DNA of 64,000 nt from Aerococcus kribbianus (GTDB lineage Bacteria; Bacillota; Bacilli; Lactobacillales; Aerococcaceae). Positions 27,125 to 36,590 of this stretch are shown in pieces. The stretch is taken from contig NZ_JAPRFR010000001.1 of NCBI RefSeq assembly GCF_026805545.1, forward strand, positions 310,001 through 374,000. Reading direction: 5' to 3'. The notes under the pieces are model-generated. The model was given only the letters and a program-made list of their open reading frames with translations. It did not search any database and was not told the DNA's origin. Both the position numbers and the translations under genes were made by a program. Position 1 is the first letter of the stretch, and the number at the start of each line of letters is the position of its first letter.

Positions 27125-27721
27125 TTATTGGTTTAATTCGTTACTGGATTCCATGATGTGGTCAATTAGACCATATTCTTTGGCTTCTTGAGCAGTCATA
27201 TAGTTATCACGGTCAGTATCTTTTTCGATCACTTCAAGTGGTTGACCCGTTTTTTCTGACAGGATATGATTTAATTTTTCTTTAGTCTTAAGAATATGAC
27301 GCGCTGCAATTTCAATTTCAGTGGCTTGACCTTGGGCACCGCCTAGGGGTTGGTGAATTAATAGTTCAGAGTTCGGTAAGGCATACCGTTTGCCCTTGGT
27401 TCCAGCAGTAGAAATGATTGATCCCATTGAAGCGGCTAAACCAGTTACGATAGTCACCACATCGGCCTTAACAAAATTCATGGTATCATAGATGGCCATC
27501 CCGGCAGTCACAGAACCACCTGGTGAGTTCACATAGATATAGATATCTTTTTCTGGGTCTTGAGCATCTAGGAATAATAATTGGGCAATAATTGAGTTGG
27601 CCATATTATCTTCTACTTGTCCACTCATCATAATAATACGATCTTTTAATAAACGAGAGTAAATATCATAGGCACGTTCGCCGCGTGCAGATTGTTCAAT
27701 AACTGTTGGTACTAAATTCAT
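27125..27721 (-). CDS. clpP: ATP-dependent Clp protease proteolytic subunit
   Basis: The 198-residue serine peptidase forms the proteolytic chamber used with ClpX, ClpC or ClpE. The catalytic Ser lies in GLAASMGS (about 98), His in [10 protein letters not shown] (about 123) and Asp in DTDRDN (about 172). The start follows GGAGGC. It is a single-gene transcript between a CtsR-controlled promoter and a terminator. Confidence 0.98.
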   Translation of the reverse strand: MNLVPTVIEQSARGERAYDIYSRLLKDRIIMMSGQVEDNMANSIIAQLLFLDAQDPEKDIYIYVNSPGGSVTAGMAIYDTMNFVKADVVTIVTGLAASMGSIISTAGTKGKRYALPNSELLIHQPLGGAQGQATEIEIAARHILKTKEKLNHILSEKTGQPLEVIEKDTDRDNYMTAQEAKEYGLIDHIMESSNELNQ

Positions 27722-27754
27722 TATTCAGTTGCCTCCTTTTATTCTTATATGCTC

Positions 27755-27784
27755 ATCTTAGCATAATGGTCAAATATGGTCAAT
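27755..27784 (-). promoter_or_regulatory. clpP promoter with a CtsR operator
   Basis: On the minus strand TTGACC (27,783-27,778), a 17-nt spacer and TAAGAT (27,760-27,755) with an extended TGC. The plus-strand sequence GGTCAAATATGGTCAAT (27,768-27,784) matches the CtsR heptad repeat RGTCAAANANRGTCAAA except for the last base, and covers the -35. CtsR repression of clpP is well known in low-GC Gram-positives. Confidence 0.85.
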
Positions 27785-27828
27785 TGATTGCCCTTCCTTA
27801 ATTTTATCGATTTCTTCAGAAATAGCTC

Positions 27829-27857
27829 TTGCATTTATTCTATATATTAGCTATAAT
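27829..27857 (+). promoter_or_regulatory. Promoter of tRNA-Arg
   Basis: TTGCAT (27,829-27,834), a 17-nt spacer and a perfect TATAAT (27,852-27,857) lie 18 nt before the mature tRNA 5' end. Confidence 0.8.
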
Positions 27858-27875
27858 AGTTTCATTGAGTTAATT

Positions 27876-27947
27876 GCGCTCGTAGTGTAATGGATATCAC
27901 ATGAGATTCCGGTTCTCATAATGGGGGTTCGATTCCCTCCGAGCGTA
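27876..27947 (+). tRNA. tRNA-Arg (anticodon CCG)
   Basis: A complete cloverleaf of 72 nt: acceptor GCGCTCG/CGAGCGT (first pair G-U), D-arm GTG..CAC, anticodon stem TGAGA/TCTCA with loop TTCCGGT (anticodon CCG), and T-arm GGGGG-TTCGATT-CCCTC. CCA is not encoded. The last 8 nt are repeated 290 bp downstream (see the direct repeats at 27,940 and 28,230). Confidence 0.94.
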
Positions 27948-27997
27948 TTTGAGCTATTTAATAGGCTTCAAACAGCTATATAAACGTTGATATAATA
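27940..27997 (+). repeat. Direct repeat, copy A, starting in the tRNA-Arg 3' end (att-like)
   Basis: A 58-nt sequence beginning with CGAGCGTA, the tRNA 3' end, and ending GTTGATATAATA. It recurs at 28,230-28,287 with only 3 mismatches. Duplication of a tRNA 3' end is the usual mark of tyrosine-integrase insertion. Confidence 0.85.
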
Positions 27998-28037
27998 AGG
28001 TTTTACAACTTTTTGAATTCTATTGAATTATTCAAAA

Positions 28038-28068
28038 TCTAAACACATCTAAACACGTTTCTAAACAC
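28038..28068 (+). repeat. Three short direct repeats TCTAAACAC
   Basis: TCTAAACAC occurs at 28,038-28,046, 28,048-28,056 and 28,060-28,068, spaced 10 and 12 nt, roughly one helical turn. Such iterons next to an att-like core resemble integrase arm-binding sites. No integrase gene remains. Confidence 0.6.
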
Positions 28069-28110
28069 ATTTAAGTGTTCCCGTTCTAAAGGAAATGAAT
28101 ATCATTATCG

Positions 28111-28140
28111 GCTATTAGCTATCAGGCTAATAGCTTTTTT
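28111..28140 (+). terminator. Plus-strand terminator between the direct repeats
   Basis: GCTATTAGC/GCTAATAGC with a 6-nt loop and six T. It may end tRNA-Arg transcription, or may be the tail of a lost gene. Confidence 0.8.
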
Positions 28141-28229
28141 GTTTCATTCAGATGTTTAACACTATTTAGAATGTTACTTTCGTTAATCTGTAAAATTTTT
28201 TAGAGAGTCTGATTACTATGGACACCTTG

Positions 28230-28287
28230 CGAGCGTATTTGAGCTATTTATTAGGCTTCAAATTGCTATATAAACGTTGATATAATA
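28230..28287 (+). repeat. Direct repeat, copy B (att-like)
   Basis: The second copy of the 58-nt repeat starts CGAGCGTATTTGAGC and has 3 substitutions relative to copy A. It carries only the last 8 nt of the tRNA, so it is not a second tRNA gene. The 232 bp between the copies encode no protein that I can find. Confidence 0.85.
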
Positions 28288-28317
28288 GCATTTAAGCGTG
28301 AAGCAAATGTTCTTAAA

Positions 28318-28363
28318 TTCCGCCAAGTTTTCTCTGTATACCGTAAAGTTTGGCGGAACTTTT
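28318..28363 (+). terminator. Plus-strand hairpin terminator
   Basis: TTCCGCCAA (28,318-28,326) pairs with TTGGCGGAA (28,350-28,358) and CTTTTTA follows. No gene ends here, so it may be a leftover of a deleted plus-strand gene. Confidence 0.6.
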
Positions 28364-28379
28364 TATATAGTTATATACA

Positions 28380-28411
28380 AAAAAGAGAGTCCACTTGGGC
28401 TCTCTTTTTTT
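28380..28411. terminator. Terminator of the tdk-prfA-upp-murA-epuA group
   Basis: AGAGAGTCC/GGGCTCTCT (one T-G pair) with a 4-nt loop and A/T runs on both sides. It lies 5 nt beyond the epuA stop. Confidence 0.8.
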
Positions 28412-28415
28412 ATAA

Positions 28416-28595
28416 TTAAGCATTAATAAAACTGAATATATGCCACCATTTCTGGGGGTTTAAAATATTAAGAAAGAAGTTGTCACTAGAAACCCCGTAA
28501 CCAATAAATAAACCCAAGAATAGGCAAAGCAGAGCTAAAATGGCGTACACAGCCAGCCAATGTTTTTTAACCAAATGGATTACTTTTTCTTTCAT
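28416..28595 (-). CDS. epuA: EpuA-like small membrane protein (DNA-directed RNA polymerase subunit beta family)
   Basis: The 59-residue protein has a basic N-terminus, one membrane segment (about 15-36) and the end LNPQKWWHIFSFI, as in streptococcal EpuA encoded directly after murA. The family is often labelled a beta-subunit-like protein, but its role is unclear. The start is either ATG 28,595 or TTG 28,601. The GGAGG site is 11 and 5 nt away, so the choice is open. Confidence 0.8.
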   Translation of the reverse strand: MKEKVIHLVKKHWLAVYAILALLCLFLGLFIGYGVSSDNFFLNILNPQKWWHIFSFINA

Positions 28596-28610
28596 TAGCA
28601 ATACCGCCTC

Positions 28611-29915
28611 CTAGTTAAATAAAGCCGCTAATTGGTCGTCGCTTTGCTCGTCAACCGGCATACGTTTCACCTTGGCCCCTAGTTGTACTAATTTATGTTC
28701 AAAATCATGGTAACCCCGGTCTAAGTATTCTAGACGGGTCACTTTAGTAATACCATCCGCTACTAAACCTGCGATAATCAATGCAGCGGCTGCTCGTAAA
28801 TCAGTTCCTTGCACGTTAGCACCTTGGAGTTGAGCGGGTCCAATAATGGTCGCGGTATCAGCGGCTACAGCAAACTTAGCGTTCATCCGCCGCATTTCTT
28901 CCAAGTGCATGAAGCGATTTTCAAAAACCGTTTCTTCCATTTCAGATGTTCCATCCGCTAAAATTTGCGCTATAGTAAATTGGGCTTGCATATCTGTTGG
29001 GAAACCTGGATAAGGCAAGGTTCGCACATTAGTCGCTTGTAGTTGTTTCGGGCCTTGGACACGAATACCGTCTTTTTCTTCGGTAAAGTGAACACCCATT
29101 TCCTTTAACTTAGAAATCAGTGGTAAATTGTGTTCAGCGAGGGCATCAACGATGTGGACATCTCCTTGAGTGACTGCGGCGGCTACCATAAAGGTTCCCG
29201 CTTCAATTCGGTCAGGAATGACATAGTGTTCAGTTGCTGTCAATTCTTGGACCCCTTTTATCTTAATGGTATCAGTACCGGCGCCTTGGACCTTGGCGCC
29301 CATTCGGTTAAGGAAGTTGGCTAGGTCAACAATTTCTGGTTCGCGGGCCACATTTTCTATAATCGTGGTGCCTTCAGCTAGGACAGCAGCCATCATAATA
29401 TTCTGAGTAGCTCCCACACTAGGGAAGTCTAAATAGATGTTTGCCCCCTGCAATTTATCTGCAGTGGCTTCAACATAACCTGCTGTAGATACTACTTTCG
29501 CACCAAGGGCTTCAAAACCTTTGATGTGCAAGTCAATAGGACGCGATCCAATGGCACAACCACCAGGCATGGCTACCTTGACATGGCCAAAGCGAGCAAG
29601 TAAAGGACCCATGACAACCACTGAGGCACGCATTTTACTGACCAATCCAAAAGGGGCTTCTGTTGATAATTCCTTGGCTGCATTAATGGTAATCTCGTTT
29701 TTGTCTTCCGCAAAATCGACATCGGCATTAAAATGCCGTAAGACGTCATTCATAGTGTAGACATCTGACAATAAGGGCGCATTAGTTACCTTACACACCC
29801 CCTGGCTGGTCAATAAGGTTGCGGCCAGTATTGGTAATACAGCATTTTTAGCCCCATCGATGGTCACAGTACCTTGCAAACGGTTGCCACCTTTAATTAC
29901 CATGGTATCAGTCAT
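28611..29915 (-). CDS. murA: UDP-N-acetylglucosamine 1-carboxyvinyltransferase
   Basis: The 434-residue enzyme makes the first committed step of peptidoglycan synthesis. It has the EPSP-synthase-like fold with [13 protein letters not shown] near the N-terminus, [18 protein letters not shown] with the fosfomycin-target Cys (about 118), and a C-terminal [16 protein letters not shown] 29,915 follows GAGGTG by 9 nt. The TTG at 29,936 abuts the upp stop and is less likely. Confidence 0.96.
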   Translation of the reverse strand: MTDTMVIKGGNRLQGTVTIDGAKNAVLPILAATLLTSQGVCKVTNAPLLSDVYTMNDVLRHFNADVDFAEDKNEITINAAKELSTEAPFGLVSKMRASVVVMGPLLARFGHVKVAMPGGCAIGSRPIDLHIKGFEALGAKVVSTAGYVEATADKLQGANIYLDFPSVGATQNIMMAAVLAEGTTIIENVAREPEIVDLANFLNRMGAKVQGAGTDTIKIKGVQELTATEHYVIPDRIEAGTFMVAAAVTQGDVHIVDALAEHNLPLISKLKEMGVHFTEEKDGIRVQGPKQLQATNVRTLPYPGFPTDMQAQFTIAQILADGTSEMEETVFENRFMHLEEMRRMNAKFAVAADTATIIGPAQLQGANVQGTDLRAAAALIIAGLVADGITKVTRLEYLDRGYHDFEHKLVQLGAKVKRMPVDEQSDDQLAALFN

Positions 29916-29936
29916 TGTATCATTCACCTCAATCAA

Positions 29937-30572
29937 TTATAGGGTTCCAAAGAGACGGTCGCCGGCGTCACCTAAACCAGGTAGGATATAAGCATCTTCG
30001 TTGAGTTTTTCATCAAGAGCGGCGGTATAAATTTCAATATCAGGATAGTTTTCTTGCAAGGCTTTAACGCCTTCAGGACATGACACTAGACAAACAAATT
30101 TAATTTGTTTAGGATCCACTCCCCGTTTTACTAGAGAATCGAAGGCCATCATCGCTGAACCACCAGTGGCTAACATAGGGTCAACAACAATCACTTGACG
30201 TTCAGAAATGTCATTTGGCATTTTGAAGAAGTATTCTTGCGGTTCCAAACTTTCGTGGTCACGGTACATACCAATATGCCCTACTTTGGCCGCAGGCATT
30301 AGCATTAACATACCATCAACCATTCCTAAGCCAGCCCGTAAGATGGGTGCAATCGCTAATTTTTTACCGGCAATCACTTTTTGCGTGGTTTTCATTAATG
30401 GGGTTTCAATTTCAACTTCTTCTTGGGGAAGGTCACGAGTGACTTCATAGCCAAGAAACATCGTAATTTCATTGACAAGATCACGAAAATCTTTGGTGCC
30501 TAAATCTTTGTCCCGCAACATGGCCATTTTATGTTGCACTAAGGGATGGTCAATAATATGTAAATTACTCAT
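29937..30572 (-). CDS. upp: Uracil phosphoribosyltransferase
   Basis: The 211-residue salvage enzyme makes UMP from uracil and PRPP. The N-terminal [28 protein letters not shown] and the PRPP loop [15 protein letters not shown] are diagnostic, and the C-terminal [12 protein letters not shown] is intact. It is followed by murA after 21 nt. glyA, which often sits between tsaC and upp in Firmicutes, is missing here. Confidence 0.97.
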   Translation of the reverse strand: MSNLHIIDHPLVQHKMAMLRDKDLGTKDFRDLVNEITMFLGYEVTRDLPQEEVEIETPLMKTTQKVIAGKKLAIAPILRAGLGMVDGMLMLMPAAKVGHIGMYRDHESLEPQEYFFKMPNDISERQVIVVDPMLATGGSAMMAFDSLVKRGVDPKQIKFVCLVSCPEGVKALQENYPDIEIYTAALDEKLNEDAYILPGLGDAGDRLFGTL

Positions 30573-30660
30573 ATGAAAACTCCTTCTATATTAAAACGCT
30601 AGTTTATTGTCTTCTATTATAATAACATGACTTACTTGTTTTTAGGATAAGAAATACCTC

Positions 30661-31677
30661 TTATTCGATCACTTGACTAGCTGCCTTTGTCAACCGGTTA
30701 CGGTAAGCCTTATTGCCTTCAATGTCAGGATAAATAATCACTACAATTTCGTCGATTGCTTCTTGGTCATCAAAATAGCGTAAGCCTGCATAAAGATTGT
30801 GCATAGCATCCTCGACTGAATCTTCAATCTCGTAGCTAGCAATTCCTGAGCCCATGGCTTGTAAATAATTTTTTGGCGCCATCACACCAAGCTGCTTATG
30901 CTCTTTGTGGGTGAGTACATAGTCAGTGAGTTGATTGGGTGCCACCGCAATCACTTCTTGGCGCGGACTATAATGCCGGTATTTCATCCCTGGAGACTTG
31001 GGTCGGTCCGCACTCTCCAAATCCGTTAAAGACACCGTAGAAACGCTTAAGTCTGGTATAGCTGCTTTTAACATCTCTTCAGTGATATAACCAGGACGGA
31101 GAATCTGTACCTGATTGGGATTAGTGACATCTAAGACCGTAGATTCTACCCCAATACGACTGGGTTGACTAGCCAAAATACCGGCAATCTTTCCGGAAAA
31201 ATCATGGAAGACATGGTCAACAGTGGTCGGACTTGGTTTCCCTGACAGGTTGGCAGAGGGTCCGACTAAAGGTTTCCCCACGGCACGAATCAAAGCTTGG
31301 GTATCCTCATTATCAGGAAAACGAATGCCTACTGAGTTTAGTCCTCCAGTCACGTTTTTCGGAAAGGTTCCTTCTGTTATAGGAATAACCATGGTCAAAG
31401 GTCCTGGCCAGAAAGCATTGCTTAATTTTTTTATCAGCGCCTCGCTTTCCTCATTTGGAATGGCATAGTTGAAAATATCTTCAGCTTGACCAATATGAAC
31501 AATCAATGGATTATCACTGGGGCGTCCCTTGACCTGAAAAACTTTAGCCACAGCCGCTTCGTTTTCAGCTACTGCTCCTAAACCAAAAACGGTCTCAGTA
31601 GGAAAGGCAATGAGCTCGCCATTTTGCAAACGGTCGGCTGCTTGGTCAATTGTTTCTGCTGTAAATAATTCTGTCAT
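30661..31677 (-). CDS. tsaC: L-threonylcarbamoyladenylate synthase (Sua5 type)
   Basis: The 338-residue enzyme makes the TC-AMP used for t6A37 of ANN-decoding tRNAs. The YrdC domain (about 10-200) has FPTETVFGLGA, KGRPSDNPL and RFPDN. The extra C-terminal Sua5 domain (about 220-335; KSPGMKYRHYSPRQEV) marks the long form. prmC lies 1 nt upstream. The gene order tdk-prfA-prmC-tsaC is common in Firmicutes. Confidence 0.95.
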   Translation of the reverse strand: MTELFTAETIDQAADRLQNGELIAFPTETVFGLGAVAENEAAVAKVFQVKGRPSDNPLIVHIGQAEDIFNYAIPNEESEALIKKLSNAFWPGPLTMVIPITEGTFPKNVTGGLNSVGIRFPDNEDTQALIRAVGKPLVGPSANLSGKPSPTTVDHVFHDFSGKIAGILASQPSRIGVESTVLDVTNPNQVQILRPGYITEEMLKAAIPDLSVSTVSLTDLESADRPKSPGMKYRHYSPRQEVIAVAPNQLTDYVLTHKEHKQLGVMAPKNYLQAMGSGIASYEIEDSVEDAMHNLYAGLRYFDDQEAIDEIVVIIYPDIEGNKAYRNRLTKAASQVIE

Positions 31678-31678
31678 T

Positions 31679-32545
31679 TTAATGGCCTCCTTTGTCTTGC
31701 ATCAGGATAAAGCGCTTGTGACCGGTGTAATCTTTGCACGTGTAAACGTGATGATCAGGGTATGCCTTAAAAAAACTGGCTTCTAAGTTTTGCGCTTGTT
31801 GGTAACCCATTTCACCAATAAATAAGCCGCCAGGATTTAGATGTCGGCCTAAGTCAGCCAACAAGTGGTCATAAAAACCATAACCCTGGTTGTCAGCAAA
31901 AAGGGCCAAATGCGGTTCATATTTCAAGACATCACTTCCCATTTCAGCAGTTTCAGCTGAGCCAATATAAGGGGGGTTGCTGACAATTAAATCAAAGCTT
32001 TGGTCGCCAATAGGCTCAAGACTATCACCTAAGACAAAATCAACTGCTAAGTCTAAGGATTTGGCATTCTCTTTAGCCACTGCTAAGGCCTCAGCTGAAA
32101 TATCCGAAGCCACTACTTCTGCTTTTGGCATCTGTGATTTAATCGCTAAGGCAATGGCTCCTGTCCCTGTCCCAATATCTAAGACTTTTTTGTGGACTGA
32201 TTGTTCAAGAAATTCAAGCGCTAAAGTCACTAAGTCTTCGGTTTCTTGACGAGGAATCAAGGTGTTGGGACTGACTTGGAGAGCTAAGCCATAAAACCAA
32301 GCACGACCGGATATGTATTGCCAAGGATAGTCTTCTAAGGCCACACGCCTGATAGCTGCTTGATAATTTTTTAAATCATTATCAGGCATGGGGGTATTTT
32401 TAACTCTTAGCCATTGGGTTAAGTCTAAGTCATATAAGTCCCACATCAACCATTTGCCTATACTCTGGTCTTTATTATGTTTATGCAAAAAAGAAGAAGC
32501 CCTATTTAGAGCTTCCTGGTAGCTAATACTAGAAGGAGCTTTCAT
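31679..32545 (-). CDS. prmC: Release factor glutamine methyltransferase
   Basis: The 288-residue SAM-dependent enzyme methylates the Gln of the GGQ motif in release factors. It shows the SAM site [14 protein letters not shown] (about 118-131), the catalytic NPPY (VSNPPYIG, about 186) and the N-terminal helical domain with [11 protein letters not shown]. It overlaps the 3' end of prfA, its substrate gene, by 17 nt. Confidence 0.96.
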   Translation of the reverse strand: MKAPSSISYQEALNRASSFLHKHNKDQSIGKWLMWDLYDLDLTQWLRVKNTPMPDNDLKNYQAAIRRVALEDYPWQYISGRAWFYGLALQVSPNTLIPRQETEDLVTLALEFLEQSVHKKVLDIGTGTGAIALAIKSQMPKAEVVASDISAEALAVAKENAKSLDLAVDFVLGDSLEPIGDQSFDLIVSNPPYIGSAETAEMGSDVLKYEPHLALFADNQGYGFYDHLLADLGRHLNPGGLFIGEMGYQQAQNLEASFFKAYPDHHVYTCKDYTGHKRFILMQDKGGH

Positions 32546-33611
32546 TGAGTTCCTCTAATCTATCGGCTTGGTCAGCCAACAATAGCGCATCGATTACTTC
32601 ATCCAATTCACCGGCAACGATCCGGTCAAGTTTTTGAATGGTCAAATTGATGCGGTGGTCAGTGACCCGGTTTTGTGGGTAATTATAGGTACGAATTCGT
32701 TCTGAACGGTCACCAGTTCCAACCAAATTTTTCCGTTTACTATCATATTCACTTTGTTGTTCTGATTGTAACTTCTCATACACCCTAGACCGTAAAATCA
32801 TCATCGCTTTTTCACGGTTTTGTTGTTGGGAACGTTGGTCTTGCATGGCAACAACAACACCAGTGGGCTCATGGGTCATCCGCACGGCAGAGGCAGTCTT
32901 GTTGACGTGCTGTCCACCTGCACCAGACGCATGGTAAATATCTACACGAATATCATTTTCATCAATTTCGAAGTCCAAGTCTTCCAATTCTGGCATTACA
33001 CCCACTGTTGCCGTTGAGGTGTGAACCCGTCCCTGCGATTCTGTTTCAGGAACACGTTGGACACGGTGAGCACCAGATTCAAATTTAAGTTTAGAATAAA
33101 CATTTTCCCCAGAAATTTGTAAAATAATTTCCTTGAAACCCCCAATATCGTTGCTTGATGATTCAACGACTTCTACTGACCAGCCTTGGCTTTCAGCATA
33201 TCGAGAATACATATTATAGAGGTCACCAGCGAATAATTGGGCTTCATCGCCCCCTGCGGCTCCCCTAATTTCCATAATAATATTCTTATCATCATTAGGG
33301 TCTTTAGGAATCATTAATACCTTAATTTCTTCTTCTAATTCTGCTTGCTCTTCTTTCAACGCCTTTAGTTCTTCTTTGGCCATTTCTTGCATGTCTGGAT
33401 CAGAACTATCACTTAAAACTTCCTCCGTGCCTTCAATATCAGAAACGACATTTTGATATTTTTTAAAGGCTTGGACTTTGGGACGTAAGTCAGCTTCTTC
33501 CTTTGATAATTCACGAAAACGGCGATTATCATTAATGACCTCAGGATCGGACATGAGTTCTGCTAATTCGTCGTAACGGGCGATAAAAGTATCGGCTTGA
33601 TCAAAAATCAT
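32529..33611 (-). CDS. prfA: Peptide chain release factor 1
   Basis: The 360-residue factor recognises UAA and UAG. The GGQ loop ([19 protein letters not shown], about 225-243) and the codon-recognition region near [22 protein letters not shown] (the PxT-type region of RF1) are seen. ATG 33,611 is preferred. A GTG at 33,614 is directly in front of it. Confidence 0.96.
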   Translation of the reverse strand: MIFDQADTFIARYDELAELMSDPEVINDNRRFRELSKEEADLRPKVQAFKKYQNVVSDIEGTEEVLSDSSDPDMQEMAKEELKALKEEQAELEEEIKVLMIPKDPNDDKNIIMEIRGAAGGDEAQLFAGDLYNMYSRYAESQGWSVEVVESSSNDIGGFKEIILQISGENVYSKLKFESGAHRVQRVPETESQGRVHTSTATVGVMPELEDLDFEIDENDIRVDIYHASGAGGQHVNKTASAVRMTHEPTGVVVAMQDQRSQQQNREKAMMILRSRVYEKLQSEQQSEYDSKRKNLVGTGDRSERIRTYNYPQNRVTDHRINLTIQKLDRIVAGELDEVIDALLLADQADRLEELNESSF

Positions 33612-33634
33612 CACTTATCACTCTTTTCTCTTAC

Positions 33635-34237
33635 TTATCTCTCAATATATAATTTGCCATCTTTTAATGGCGGGTGGTGGTAATGTTTACGGCAAACAGG
33701 GAAATAAGACTCATTGCCACCAATTTGCACTTGGTCACCATCATAAACTGGCCGTCCCTCATGAATACGTAAATTCATAATGGCTTTCTTCTCACAGAAC
33801 CAGCAAATCGTTTTTACTTCTTCAATCTTATCAGCTAATAGGAGCAAGTATTGTGAGCCTTCAAACAAATTATTTTGAAAGTCATTCTTCAAACCAAAGG
33901 CCATGACAGGAATGTTCAAATCATCTACAATGGCAGCCAATTGATAAATATGTGTTCTACTTAAGAATTGGGCTTCATCAATTAAAACGCAATAGAGACG
34001 CTTTTCTTGGCTAGCTTGCTTAACTAAATCATAAATATTTGTTTCCGCAAAAACTGCCGTGGCTTGGCGGTTTTCTCCTACTCGACTACTCACCTTACCA
34101 ACGCCATCACGGTTATCGGTAGCGGAAGTTAATACCATTACCTGTTTATTTTGTTCTTCATAGTTATGGGCTACCTTAATAATTTCAAAGGATTTACCAC
34201 TATTCATTGCCCCATATCGAAAAAATAATTGTGCCAT
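33635..34237 (-). CDS. tdk: Thymidine kinase
   Basis: The 200-residue type II kinase salvages thymidine. It has P-loop [11 protein letters not shown] (about 6-16), the DEAQF lid motif (about 91-95) and the zinc site [12 protein letters not shown]. It is the first gene of the tdk-prfA-prmC-tsaC group and has its own promoter in the divergent region with murT. Confidence 0.96.
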   Translation of the reverse strand: MAQLFFRYGAMNSGKSFEIIKVAHNYEEQNKQVMVLTSATDNRDGVGKVSSRVGENRQATAVFAETNIYDLVKQASQEKRLYCVLIDEAQFLSRTHIYQLAAIVDDLNIPVMAFGLKNDFQNNLFEGSQYLLLLADKIEEVKTICWFCEKKAIMNLRIHEGRPVYDGDQVQIGGNESYFPVCRKHYHHPPLKDGKLYIER

Positions 34238-34283
34238 GGTCGTCTCCTATTTCTATCATACTAAAAGTCTGTACCGATTATAT

Positions 34284-34312
34284 ATTTTACGGTTAAATTA
34301 GGTCTTAGTCAA
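34284..34312 (-). promoter_or_regulatory. Promoter of tdk
   Basis: TTGACT (34,312-34,307), a 17-nt spacer and TAAAAT (34,289-34,284) on the minus strand. Confidence 0.65.
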
Positions 34313-34393
34313 TCATGGCTCATCCATTTACAAAAATTATTAAATTTTTTATAATTGATAAGCAAACTAACGTGATTTTTGCATTTATGCTAT

Positions 34394-34399
34394 TATAAT
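34394..34399 (+). promoter_or_regulatory. -10 box of murT-gatD
   Basis: A perfect TATAAT stands about 40 nt before murT, with a GAAAGAGGA ribosome site between. No good -35 is seen. Confidence 0.5.
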
Positions 34400-34438
34400 G
34401 AAGAATAGTTTAACGCGTTTATAGAAAGAGGAATCTCC

Positions 34439-35800
34439 ATGGCATTTAAAACCCAATTTGCAAGTGCAATTGGCCGTAACAGTCAACTATTATTGAAACG
34501 TTTTACTTCAGGCGGAACCAGTTTACCTGGCAAACTCGCTGCCTCCATTGATCCAGACATTCTCGCCCATTTAGGAGCTGAATACCAAGTCATTATTATT
34601 ACCGGAACCAATGGGAAATCCGTGACTACAGCTCTAACGGTAAATATTTTAAGAGAAGCCTTTGACCATGTCATGACTAATGATTCAGGCTCTAATATGC
34701 TTCAAGGCGTCATTAGCAGTTTTATAGCTGACTCTAAGGCGGCCAAAAAAGCGACCGGCAAAAAAATTGCCGTTTTGGAAGTTGATGAAGCCAGCCTGCG
34801 TCATGTCACTAAGCATATCAAACCCTTGCTGATTTTGACCACCAATATTTTCCGCGATCAAATGGACCGCTATGGGGAAATCTATACCACTTATGACTAT
34901 ATTCTCCAAGGAGCTGCTCAAAGCCCAGATACGACCCTATTGATGAATGGAGATGCCCCAATTTTTTCTTCCCGAGACACTGTGAATCCTCGTCAATATT
35001 TTGGTTTCTACAATGACGATAAGTCAGCTGATCTTTTAGCAGACAATAATACAGATGGCATTATCTGCCCTCAATGTGAACAGGTGCTTCACTACCATGC
35101 CATCACCTATGCCAACCTGGGGGACTTCTATTGTCCTAACTGTGGCTTCTCCCGTCCTAAACTTTCTTATGGGGTCGATAATATTATCGAATTAACCCCT
35201 GAATCTGCCCGGTTCTCTATGGATGGCTACCCTTATGAAATCGGGGTTGCTGGTATGTACAATGTTTATAACGCTTTAGCTGCTTATAGTATTGGCCGTT
35301 ACCTTGGAGTGAGCCAAGCACAAATTCAAAATGCCTTAAAGAATTCCCAACGGATGTTTGGTCGCCAAGAGGCCTTAGCTGTGGAAGGTCATGATTTAAG
35401 AATTAATCTCATTAAAAACCCAGTAGGTCTCAACCAAGTTGTTGACTTGGTGGCCTTAGAGAAGGAACCCTTCACTCTAATCACCCTACTCAACGACCAG
35501 CCCGCTGATGGTCAAGATATTTCTTGGATTTGGGATGGTAATTTTGAAGAATTAGCGCAATTAAATAATATCACTGAAGGCTATATTGGCGGGTCTCGTG
35601 TGGAAGACTTGGCCACCCGTTTAGAGGTCGCTGGTTTTAATAACCAGCAACTGGAACGTGTCGCTGATTCTAAAGGCGCCATCCAAGCAGTTAAAGAAGC
35701 AAAAAATGAAAAAGTTTACCTCTTAACCACCTATACTGCCATGTTAGACTTACGTAAAGAATTGGCCAATCAAGGCTATGTAAAGGAAAGAATGCACTAA
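34439..35800 (+). CDS. murT: Lipid II isoglutaminyl synthase, MurT subunit
   Basis: The 453-residue Mur-ligase-like subunit, with GatD, amidates the D-Glu of lipid II. The ATP loop is GTNGKSVTT (about 57-65). The inserted zinc ribbon CPQC..CPNC (about 208-234) and the C-terminal DUF1727 domain (about 320-440) are characteristic. The gatD start overlaps its stop codon by 1 nt. Confidence 0.96.
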   Translation: MAFKTQFASAIGRNSQLLLKRFTSGGTSLPGKLAASIDPDILAHLGAEYQVIIITGTNGKSVTTALTVNILREAFDHVMTNDSGSNMLQGVISSFIADSKAAKKATGKKIAVLEVDEASLRHVTKHIKPLLILTTNIFRDQMDRYGEIYTTYDYILQGAAQSPDTTLLMNGDAPIFSSRDTVNPRQYFGFYNDDKSADLLADNNTDGIICPQCEQVLHYHAITYANLGDFYCPNCGFSRPKLSYGVDNIIELTPESARFSMDGYPYEIGVAGMYNVYNALAAYSIGRYLGVSQAQIQNALKNSQRMFGRQEALAVEGHDLRINLIKNPVGLNQVVDLVALEKEPFTLITLLNDQPADGQDISWIWDGNFEELAQLNNITEGYIGGSRVEDLATRLEVAGFNNQQLERVADSKGAIQAVKEAKNEKVYLLTTYTAMLDLRKELANQGYVKERMH

Positions 35801-36474
35801 TGAAAAAAACGCTACGAATCGCCCACTTATACGGCAACTTAATGAATACCTATGGCGATAATGGGAACTTGTTGATGTTCCAACATCTCGCCAAAGACGC
35901 GGGATACCAAACACAAACAGATTTAGTATCCATTGGAAATGACTTTGACCCCAAAATTTATGACTTTGTTTTATTTGGTGGCGGTCAAGACTACGAACAA
36001 AAATTAGTGGCCCAAGACCTACAAAGTAAAAAACAGAGTTTAACACGTTATATTGAAGATTATGGTGTTATTTTAGGGGTTTGTGGGGGCTTCCAGCTGC
36101 TAGGTGAATATTATATCAATGCAGCTGGCCATCGTTTAGAAGGGATTGCTGCCCTTGACCACTATACCTTAAATCAAGTTAATTCACGTTTTATTGGCGA
36201 TATTGAACTCTATAATGACCGTTTTGATCAAAAATATTTTGGTTATGAAAACCATAATGGCCGTACCTTTTTAGGAGAAAATACCCAGCCTCTAGGGATG
36301 GTCAACCAAGGCCAGGGCAATAATGGTGAAGATAAAACAGAAGGTGTCATGTATAAAAATACCTTTGGCACTTATCTGCACGGGCCAGTTCTAGTCCGTA
36401 ATCGTCACTTCGGCCAACAATTAGTTGATTTAGCCATTGACCGGTCGAACAAACGCCAAGCAAGTAATTCCTAA
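35800..36474 (+). CDS. gatD: Lipid II isoglutaminyl synthase, glutaminase subunit GatD
   Basis: The 224-residue class I glutamine amidotransferase releases ammonia for MurT. The nucleophile Cys is in GVCGGFQLLG (about 94) and the His in GTYLHGPVLVRN (about 189). It starts on the last base of murT, which fits a two-subunit enzyme, and is closed by a strong terminator. Confidence 0.96.
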   Translation: MKKTLRIAHLYGNLMNTYGDNGNLLMFQHLAKDAGYQTQTDLVSIGNDFDPKIYDFVLFGGGQDYEQKLVAQDLQSKKQSLTRYIEDYGVILGVCGGFQLLGEYYINAAGHRLEGIAALDHYTLNQVNSRFIGDIELYNDRFDQKYFGYENHNGRTFLGENTQPLGMVNQGQGNNGEDKTEGVMYKNTFGTYLHGPVLVRNRHFGQQLVDLAIDRSNKRQASNS

Positions 36475-36502
36475 GTAATAACTGTTAAAAACTATTAATC
36501 AC

Positions 36503-36542
36503 AAAAGGACGATCACTCTTAATTTGATGTGATCGTCCTTTT
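36503..36542. terminator. Bidirectional terminator of gatD and the AI-2E family gene
   Basis: AAAAGGACGATCAC/GTGATCGTCCTTTT is a perfect 14-bp stem with a 12-nt loop and T-runs on both strands. Confidence 0.9.
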
Positions 36543-36590
36543 TTATGACAATAATATTCTAATTGGCAATTCTCACTCAATAAATTAATG

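Noticed and set aside
28230-28287. A second tRNA-Arg gene
   Set aside because: Only the last 8 nt of the tRNA are present in this copy. The rest of the cloverleaf is missing.
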